Source: Ureaplasma zalophigenitalium (GTDB taxonomy: Bacteria > Bacillota_I > Bacilli_A > Mycoplasmatales > Mycoplasmoidaceae). From it: a stretch of DNA of 36,846 nucleotides. Below, one piece after another: positions 31,557 to 36,846 of this stretch. How positions within the stretch are numbered: position 1 is the stretch's first letter; every line of letters starts with the position of its first letter. The stretch spans positions 1 to 36,846 of the forward strand of contig NZ_JAOXHJ010000007.1 of NCBI RefSeq assembly GCF_025780055.1, written 5' to 3'. The notes under the pieces are model-generated. The model worked only from the letters and a program-made list of their open reading frames with translations, was not told the DNA's origin and did not search any database. A program made the position numbers and the translations under genes.

Positions 31557-32111
31557 ATGAGTATATTACAAAATATTACAGCACCTGAATACATAGCTGC
31601 TGATAGTGCTTTAGGAAAAATCCTTAGTGGTGCTGATCTAAGTAAATTAGATAATTCTGCTGCATCTGGAATTTCGATTGCGATTGCTGTATTCAGTGTT
31701 ATCGGTACAATCGTTGTTGCGTTAAGCGTTTTCCCGCAAACAATTAAAACTATGAAAGATCGTAATACAGCAAGTTTAAGTTTCTTGTTATTCTTCCTAA
31801 CTGGTTTAGCTACAACTTTCTTAGCTCTTTATGGTATTGGTTTAATCACAGTTCAAACAAACTCTTCTAATTTCTTAGTAGGGATTACAACAGAAGGTAA
31901 AGGTATCTTCAATTATCAAGAATACGTAGCTGGTTTCTTAGTGCCAGGTATCTTCTTGCTTGCATGTGAAGCTTTTATGGCAATTACATCATTCATGGTG
32001 GCATTTGTTAAACTTGCAAACCAAATCAAAGCTAAAAAAGCTGGTATGTCTGAATTAGATTACTACGAAGTTCACATCAAACCAACATTAAATTTAAAAG
32101 GAGCTAAATAG
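31557..32111 (+). CDS. PQ-loop (SemiSWEET-like) membrane protein A
   Basis: The 184-residue product has a hydrophilic N terminus, a helix (about residues 40-61) leading into the PQ motif ALSVFPQTIKTMKDRNTASL, then a long hydrophobic stretch FLLFFLTGLATTFLALYGIG, and a third hydrophobic stretch (about 125-160, VAGFLVPGIFLLACEAF). PQ-loop proteins of three helices work as dimers in transport (SemiSWEET sugar carriers and relatives); the substrate here is unknown. The C terminus ends with KKAGMSELDYYEVH, a tail shared with the next gene. It needs no UGA codons. Its last codons contain AAAGGAG, the ribosome site for the next gene. Confidence 0.82.
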   Translation: MSILQNITAPEYIAADSALGKILSGADLSKLDNSAASGISIAIAVFSVIGTIVVALSVFPQTIKTMKDRNTASLSFLLFFLTGLATTFLALYGIGLITVQTNSSNFLVGITTEGKGIFNYQEYVAGFLVPGIFLLACEAFMAITSFMVAFVKLANQIKAKKAGMSELDYYEVHIKPTLNLKGAK

Positions 32112-32113
32112 TC

Positions 32114-32617
32114 ATGTTATCATTTTTACAACAAGCTGCTGAAAGCGGTACTAAAGTAACTGCTCCATTAACTGAAGCTGATGCAATTAAAGCTGGTTTC
32201 ATTGTTAATCAAGATGTTTTCTTTAGTAATATGGGCGAAGCAGAACAAACATATGGTTTCCCAATGCATCCTTGAGCAGTGTTTTTTCAAGTAATTGGTG
32301 CTGTTCTAGTATTTATCGCTTACGTACCAGGGGTAGTTGCTACTCTTAAATCTAAACGTACAGAAGCATTATCATTAGGAATGTGAGTTTTATCTGTATT
32401 AGGTTTAGCATTCTTGACAATTTTCGCTTGAATGGGAGTCTCAGTATCAGTGGGTGGATTCATATTAGTTGCTATTTCTGAAACTCTATCAATGTTCTTA
32501 ACAATCATTGTTCTGTCAGTGAAGATTTCAACTATGCAAAAAGCTAAAAAAGCTGGTATGTCTGAATTAGAATACTGCAACCTACACTACCCAATCAACG
32601 CAAAAATTAACAAATAG
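32114..32617 (+). CDS. PQ-loop-like membrane protein B
   Basis: The 167-residue product starts ATG at 32114, two bases after the stop of gene A, with the ribosome site inside gene A. Hydrophobic segments follow about residues 50-75, 85-105 and 110-132. The PQ position reads FIAYVPGVVATLKSKRTEAL, so the glutamine after proline is replaced by glycine. UGA codons supply Trp in HPWAVFF, GMWVLS and FAWMGV. The C terminus carries KKAGMSELEYCNLHYP, almost the same tail as gene A, so the proteins are paralogous and probably assemble together as a hetero-oligomer. Substrate unknown. Confidence 0.8.
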
Positions 32618-32640
32618 TTCAAAGTTAAAAAGACAAAAAT

Positions 32641-32667
32641 AAAAAGGGGCCAATGGCTTCTTTTTTT
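32641..32667 (+). terminator. Terminator after PQ-loop gene B
   Basis: AAAAAGGGGCC (32641-32651), loop AAT, GGCTTCTTTTT (32655-32665): 11 bp with two G-U pairs, followed by T residues. Confidence 0.78.
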
Positions 32668-32763
32668 ATATCAAAAAAATAATCTTTTTTAGTGATAAAT
32701 AACCTTCAAAATATAGTACTATTAATAGTTAAATGAATAATATTAATAAAGGTAGGTTTTTAT

Positions 32764-33321
32764 ATGTGAAATAGTATTAATGATATTGCAGATTTTTATG
32801 ATAGCCAAGGAAATATTAATCCTACGATATCAGCACAAGCAAGTGGTGTCGAAGTTGCTACATCAGTTTTCTCTGCAATAGGGACGGTATTGTTGGCGTT
32901 AAGTGTGCTTCCCCAAACAATTCGAACACTAAAAAATAAAGATACAGCACAATTAAATTTTTGATTATTTTTACTAACAGGATTAGCTAGTGCTTTCTTG
33001 TCTATTTATGGTATTGGACTAACTACAGTTAGTCCATATTCCAAAGTCTTTGCGGTTGGGAAATTTATCAACGAAGAAGGTAAAACCATTTTTGCTTTCA
33101 ATTATCAAAGATTTATAGCAGGTTATTTAGTACCTGGAATCATCATGTGTGTTGGAAGTGGTTTTTTAGCAATGACTTCGTTTCTTGTAGCTTTTTTAAA
33201 GTTCAAGAATAAACATAATGCAAAAAAAATGAATTTGTCAGAGAGTGAATATTATCAGCAATATATAGTGCCTGAATTAAACAATAAAAAAGCACCTTTA
33301 GAAAATACAACTCAAAAATAA
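32764..33321 (+). CDS. PQ-loop (SemiSWEET-like) membrane protein C
   Basis: The 185-residue product is a paralog of protein A: VFSAIGTVLLALSVLPQTIR with the PQ motif, then FWLFLLTGLASAFLSIYGIG and the third helix region FIAGYLVPGIIMCVGSGFLA, and the tail AKKMNLSESEYYQQYIVPEL in place of AKKAGMSELDYYEVH. The second codon is UGA (Met-Trp), so the true start at 32764 is hidden under the standard code; another UGA supplies the Trp of LNFWLFLL. AAAGGTAGG stands about nine bases before the ATG. It lies after a terminator, 146 bases beyond gene B, so it is a separate unit that arose by duplication. Confidence 0.8.
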
Positions 33322-33331
33322 ACAAATAAAT

Positions 33332-33361
33332 AAAAACATCGCTTCTCTGCGATGTTTTTTT
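33332..33361 (+). terminator. Terminator after PQ-loop gene C
   Basis: AAAAACATCGC (33332-33342), loop of six, GCGATGTTTTT (33349-33359), then T residues. A perfect 11-bp stem. Confidence 0.88.
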
Positions 33362-34073
33362 GTCTTTCGATGTTGTGTAAAATTATTGTCTTGGTTAATA
33401 TTTGTCTTAAGCAATGTTTTAAAGCGCATTAAGCACGGATTATTAACTTAGTTTGTTTTGGTTGATCTTTATTTGTTTATCATTATTCTAGTTATTTTAT
33501 CGCTTATCTTAGTAATCAATATATTTAGATTAAAAATTTTACGTACCGTAGGAAACTTGAGGGTATATTATACAACACTTTTTGTTTTATCATAACTATT
33601 TTACACGAAATAAAGCAATTCGCTTTGCTCAATCACAAAATCTAAATAACTTAGAAAAACTGGTTGATTCTGTATTAGTAACTATTGAACCACATAGTCT
33701 TAAATCAAATCCTAAAATAGCGCAAATTGATACCCATTACTAACTATAGTTTATTTGATAAGGGTTAGCATACAATCCTGAATTAAAAATCTTAAACACT
33801 CCTAAGTTAATGCTTATGTTAGTTATAGTTTTACCGGAGCAATAATCGACACAGTTAATTTAAACTTAAGCGAAATAGTTAAAAACTATTGATAGTTATG
33901 TTCATCAAGCTGAAAAAACAACAAGAAATAATAAAAATTTCAAGAACTCAAGTCTAAATAAGGCATTTGAAATAGCTCTTTGATTGGATTTTTCTAGAAT
34001 AAAACAGTGGCAAGCAATACGTTCTTTTTATTTTTTTGTTATATTGTGCGAATTCTAGAGGTGGTTATTTATT
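33362..34073 (+). pseudogene. Decayed coding region, origin uncertain
   Basis: No intact gene is present in this 700-base stretch, yet it is not like a normal spacer. At 33552-33743 a frame without a start codon reads ETWGYIIQHFLFYHNYFTRN, followed by KAIRFAQSQNLNNLEKLVDS and ending DTHY-stop. A second open piece (about 33886-34056) contains DSYVHQAEKTTRNNKNFKNS and NKAFEIALWLDFSRIKQWQA, again with in-frame UGA read as Trp and no start. Between them are stops in every frame. A transcription terminator follows at 34074-34099, as if a plus-strand gene once ended here. The basic-helical first piece is vaguely like the linker of IS1634-type transposases, but I cannot support that identification. 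Confidence 0.4.
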
Positions 34074-34099
34074 GCGAAAAACAAACTTTCGCCTTTTTT
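34074..34099 (+). terminator. Orphan terminator-like hairpin
   Basis: GCGAAA (34074-34079) and TTTCGC (34087-34092) form a 6-bp stem with a 7-base loop, followed by CTTTTTT. No intact gene lies immediately upstream; it may be the terminator of the decayed gene before it. Confidence 0.55.
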
Positions 34100-34155
34100 G
34101 AACCGATTTTCACCATTTTCAAAAATTGATTCATAAATTATTGTTTTTAATGTAT

Positions 34156-34161
34156 TATAAT
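34156..34161 (+). promoter_or_regulatory. -10 box of the repeat lipoprotein gene
   Basis: A perfect TATAAT, the only consensus -10 in the last 200 bases before the gene. No matching -35 is seen at 16-18 bases. Start would be near 34168, just before the palindrome, giving a leader of about 125 bases. Confidence 0.55.
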
Positions 34162-34173
34162 TTAATCGCAAAA

Positions 34174-34199
34174 GTGTTTAATATTTAAATATTAAACAC
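34174..34199. promoter_or_regulatory. 26-bp perfect palindrome in the lipoprotein leader
   Basis: GTGTTTAATATTT is followed directly by its exact reverse complement AAATATTAAACAC, with no mismatch and no spacer. It lies just downstream of the probable transcription start (about +6 to +31). It could be an operator for a dimeric regulator or a 5' hairpin in the mRNA. No T-run follows it, so it is not a classical terminator. Confidence 0.6.
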
Positions 34200-34253
34200 C
34201 CTCAAAGATAATTGGAATTAGTTCTCAAAAATTAATATCCAAAATTTGAAAAA

Positions 34254-34286
34254 GGAGGGTTACTACATTCGTAAGAGTGTAGTAAC
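34254..34286 (+). promoter_or_regulatory. Strong ribosome site separated from AUG by an inverted repeat
   Basis: AAGGAGGG (34252-34259) is the best Shine-Dalgarno of the area but lies 33 bases from the ATG at 34292. Between them is an inverted repeat: GTTACTACA (34259-34267) and TGTAGTAAC (34278-34286) with 10 bases between, followed by ATATT and the ATG. No other start codon lies nearer to the SD in an open frame (the GTG at 34277 is followed by a stop). If the RNA folds, the SD is brought to about 5 bases from the AUG. The repeat also has the 28-base size and 11-6-11 layout of Xer recombinase sites (9 of 11 arm positions match). Which role is real is inference. Confidence 0.6.
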
Positions 34287-34291
34287 ATATT

Positions 34292-35683
34292 ATGAAAAAA
34301 ATAAATAAAAAATTATTATTATCAAGCTTAGGATTAGTTGCTACGTCAGCTCTAATCGCAAGTATTGCAGCTTCGTGTTCTCAAACTCAAGATAAAAAAA
34401 TTGATTTATCAAAAATTAAATCTGAAGTTAAAGTAGAATACAAAGGCGCTAAAGATGTAACTTTTGAAAGTGTTACTGAAGATAAATTAGTAGCAGGTAA
34501 TTTCACATTCACTGCACCTGAAACAGTTAACGTAACTTTTAAATCAGCTGTTAAAGATGAACAAAAAACTAAAATTACTGTTATATATACATTAGTTGAT
34601 AAAAATAATGAAAAGAACTCAAAAGATTTTGAAATTGTGATTGCAAAATCGGAATTCAAAGCTGATGATAATCAAGTTGATTTATCAAAAATTAAATCTG
34701 AAGTTAAAGTAGAATACAAAGGCGCTAAAGATGTAACTTTTGAAAGTGTTACTGAAGATAAATTAGTAGCAGGTAATTTCACATTCACTGCACCTGAAAC
34801 AGTTAACGTAACTTTTAAATCAGCTGTTAAAGATGAACAAAAAACTAAAATTACTGTTATATATACATTAGTTGATAAAAATAATGAAAAGAACACAAAA
34901 GATTTTGAAATTGTGATTGCAAAATCAGAATTCAAAGCTGATGATAAAGAAAAACAATTAAACATCAACCCTGACAATGTGTTCAATAATTCTTTGTATT
35001 TCATTCAAAAAACTTTTAATGTCAATGAGCAAACAAAAAATACTAAAGAAGTAATATTTATGGATTTTGCCCCTAATAATGGTGGTCCAAAAGCTAGTGA
35101 TGACTTTATAGGTCAAAAATCATATTTAATTACTGAAAATAAAAAATTACAAGGAATTATCACTTTTAGAGAATATGTTAATGGTTTAGAACCTAACACA
35201 TATGATGTAGAAGTAATAGATGCTATCCATAATAAATTAACTATTACTACTTATAAACAAGATGGGACAGTATTAATGAACCACCCAGAGATAACAGATT
35301 TAACAACCTTCCCTATTTCAGGTGCTCCTTTATTAATGAAGTTCATTCATACTTGACAAACTTATAGATACTCTCTATCTAAAGAAAAGAATTTAGATAG
35401 TGTTTGAAAAACAATCTTAGAAAAATGAAGCACTGCTCCTTTATTAGTTAAAGATAAAGAAACATATACTTTTAGTGATAGTACTCAATCTTTACCAACA
35501 GAATGGAATATATCAAATCATCAAACTAATGTAGAGTTATATCAAGAAAAAGCTAAGAGAGATAACATCTTTAACCCAAATATTTATGCATCTCCATATG
35601 CAAATACTATTACGGAAAATGTTATTAAAGCTGTAAGTAAAACAACAGGTAAAGACCAAACTGGCGACCAAGCAGGAAAATAA
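34292..35683 (+). CDS. Surface lipoprotein with tandem repeats
   Basis: The 463-residue product starts MKKINKKLLLSSLGLVATSA and reaches IASIAASC, a mycoplasma-type signal peptide with lipobox and Cys29 as lipidation site. Residues 38-129 and 130-219 are two almost identical 92-residue copies (start DLSKIKSEVKVEYKGAKDVT, end AKSEFKADD), beta-rich and charged, as in repeat-bearing surface antigens. A unique C-terminal half follows (NPDNVFNNSLYFIQKTFNVN, then NHPEITDLTTFPISGAP) with UGA-Trp codons from 35354 on, ending TGKDQTGDQAGK. I do not recognise the family with certainty; the repeat resembles surface-lipoprotein repeat modules of mollicutes in general style. It is a single-gene unit with an unusual leader and its own terminator, and is a candidate for size and phase variation. 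Confidence 0.88.
34403..34678 (+). repeat. Tandem repeat, copy 1 (276 bases)
   Basis: First copy of a 276-base (92-codon) in-frame unit in the lipoprotein gene, from GATTTATCAAAAATTAAATC to ATCAAGTT. Confidence 0.95.
34679..34946 (+). repeat. Tandem repeat, copy 2 (268 bases matching)
   Basis: Second copy. Over 268 bases it differs from copy 1 at only two positions: one changes Ser to Thr (AACTCA to AACACA) and one is silent (TCGGAA to TCAGAA). Such identity means recent duplication or ongoing gene conversion. Confidence 0.95.
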
Positions 35684-35701
35684 AATATAAGCTTAAAATC
35701 A

Positions 35702-35731
35702 AAAAAACACTAGTCTGACTGGTGTTTTTTT
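35702..35731 (+). terminator. Terminator after the repeat lipoprotein
   Basis: AAAAAACACTAGT (35702-35714), loop CTG, ACTGGTGTTTTTT (35718-35730): 13 bp with one G-U, followed by T. Confidence 0.87.
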
Positions 35732-36017
35732 GATTTAAACAAAAACTTTAACAAGACAATTAATTTTTCATCCATACCTGTTTAGTATCATTCTATAATA
35801 ACAATATTTTATTAATGAAAATTTAACACATATATCCTCTATTCGTATCACATATTACAGAATGTTTACTTATTTTTTTCTTCTAATTTAAATGCTTTGA
35901 TTGATTTATTTATAATAATATATATTCATTAAAATGGTATAAAAATTCAGCATAAATTAATTTAAAGCAACTTCGTTTATTTATGTTTTTATTTTATTGA
36001 TTTTAAAAGGTCAAACT
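35732..36017. other. AT-rich spacer before the peptidase pseudogene
   Basis: No gene seen. TATAAT occurs at 35794-35799 and 35911-35916 on the plus strand; neither has a good -35. AAAGGTC lies a few bases before the ATG at 36018. Otherwise only A/T-rich sequence. Confidence 0.5.
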
Positions 36018-36846
36018 ATGAAAATAAAAATACCATTATTCTTATCAATACTAGTGCCCCTTTCACAATTTCAACAACTGTGATTAGTCAGAATGAAAAA
36101 AAGCAGGCAGAAATTGAGTTATGAAAACTACCTAGATATGACCAAAAGAGATATAACTCCATTCTTTCACCTGTTAGAAGGCAATTACAAGATATATGTT
36201 GAGCATATTCTATTGTGGGAGTTTCGGAGGCTAATATTGTTAAAAACCAATTATATAAAATTCCAGATACCTTAAATTTATCAGAAAAATCCATTGCCTT
36301 TAAAACAAAAAACAGGGATATCAATTCAGATCCATTAGGAAATTCTAATTTTAAAATACAGGAGGTTTCACAAAGGATGCGGGATACGCAATTATGCAGT
36401 GAAACAACTTAATAAATGAAACCGAAGATTTTAAAGGTTACAACTTTGATATTCCATATAAGGCTGAGGATTTCATTGAAATAGATCATAAAGATAGATC
36501 ACAGCAATAAAAAAATATAGTAAAAACGGTGCTGTTGGTTTTGGCTTCTCTGCAGGAGAAACGGCAACCTATTACAATGAATTAACATCAACTTCACAAA
36601 AAAATATGGACATGCTGCAACTATTATTGGTTGAGATGACAATATTTCAAAAGATTTATTTGGCAACGGTACTAAAACAGACGGTGCATGAATCGTTAAA
36701 AATAGCTGAGGAACGCATTTTCTTGAAAAAGGATATATGTATATTTCTTATGAAACAAATATATCAGAAACCTTCACTTTTAATTATGTTAACAAAAATA
36801 AATATGATAACAATTACTATTATGATGGTTTTTTAAAGGATATTTA
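36018..36846 (+). pseudogene. Frameshifted papain-like (C1) cysteine peptidase, cut by window edge
   Basis: No single frame is open, but successive frames join into a papain-family protein. Start ATG at 36018 gives MKIKIPLFLSILV (signal sequence); one missing base in CCCC near 36055 moves to PFTISTTVISQNEKKQAEIE and then VRRQLQDICWAYSIVGVSEA, with catalytic Cys at 36197-36199 in the CWAYS motif. Another missing base in an A-run near 36355 leads to GGFTKDAGYAIMQWNNLINE and DIPYKAEDFIEIDHK; a further shift near 36495 leads to KNGAVGFGFSAGETATYYNE; one more in the A-run near 36600 leads to YGHAATIIGWDDNISKDLFG (catalytic His at 36611-36613) and GAWIVKNSWGTHFLEKGYMY (catalytic Asn at 36701-36703). 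UGA is Trp throughout (CW, GW, AW, SW). At least four frameshifts, so inactive unless these are sequencing errors. Related secreted peptidases in mycoplasmas cut immunoglobulin. It continues beyond the right edge. Confidence 0.85.

Noticed and set aside
34403-34946. CRISPR-like repeats
   Set aside because: Two long direct in-frame repeats without spacers belong to the lipoprotein gene; no CRISPR array or cas gene is in the window.
34387-35004. Two long open frames on the minus strand opposite the lipoprotein repeats
   Set aside because: They are antisense shadows of the two repeat copies, almost identical to each other because the repeats are, with no ribosome site or family likeness.
36088-36324. 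Minus-strand frame in the peptidase region
   Set aside because: Shadow of the decayed plus-strand papain-like gene; no ribosome site and no family likeness.

Overview
This is a stretch of a small, AT-rich mollicute genome around its replication-initiator gene. In almost every long gene, UGA codons sit at positions where the protein family has tryptophan. Read with translation table 4 (UGA = Trp), the broken frames join into full-length proteins of normal family size. Very low GC, short leaders with GGAGG-type ribosome sites, overlapping stops and starts, and prolipoproteins with a mycoplasma-style lipobox agree with this. Gene content and the dnaA-rpmE-prfA-prmC-tsaC order suggest Ureaplasma or a close relative of the Pneumoniae branch; that genus call is inference, not proof.

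Layout. (1) 1-54 is the 5' end of a 16S rRNA gene that runs out of the left edge, with a near-perfect promoter. (2) 275-4123, all minus: rplJ-rplL with an L10-type leader, then efp-nusB-rsmE and a four-helix membrane protein. (3) 4227-6318, plus: a membrane-anchored protein and a lipoprotein, both unidentified. (4) 6349-8691, minus: a PEBP-domain protein, a tail-anchored protein and cmk. (5) 8799-10950, plus: a pair of U32 proteins resembling TrhP1/TrhP2. (6) 10983-13723, minus: an HPr-like protein without the catalytic histidine, transketolase and dimeric dUTPase. (7) 13858-18330, minus: tdk, a membrane protein, rbgA, topA, trxA and tRNA-Ser(GCU). (8) 18404-26852, minus: a tightly packed ten-gene run rpmH-rnpA-yidC-ksgA-ispE-gltX-HD hydrolase-rpoE-fba-ychF. 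(9) 26993-31452, plus: dnaA, rpmE, prfA, prmC, tsaC. (10) 31557-33321, plus: three PQ-loop-type membrane proteins. (11) 33362-36846: an accessory region with decayed reading frames, a tandem-repeat lipoprotein behind an unusual leader, and a multiply frameshifted papain-like cysteine peptidase cut off by the right edge.

How it fits together. Most genes point away from dnaA, as expected if replication starts near it. The core blocks cover translation (L10, L7/L12, L31, L34, EF-P, RF1 and its methylase PrmC, RsmE, KsgA, RbgA, YchF, GltX, t6A enzyme TsaC, TrhP-like tRNA hydroxylation), transcription (NusB, RpoE), nucleotide supply (Cmk, Tdk, Dut, an HD dNTPase-like protein), glycolysis and pentose phosphate (Fba, Tkt), topology (TopA) and membrane insertion (YidC). 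RF1 is the only release factor seen, which fits a code where UGA is not a stop, though prfB could lie outside.

The most unusual points are: the leader of the repeat lipoprotein, where a 28-base inverted repeat separates a strong Shine-Dalgarno from the AUG and also has the size of a Xer-type site; a 26-bp perfect palindrome just upstream of it; the Crh-like HPr; the PEBP protein with an extra C-terminal domain; the PQ-loop triad; and the dying C1 peptidase, in which Cys, His and Asn can still be read across shifted frames.
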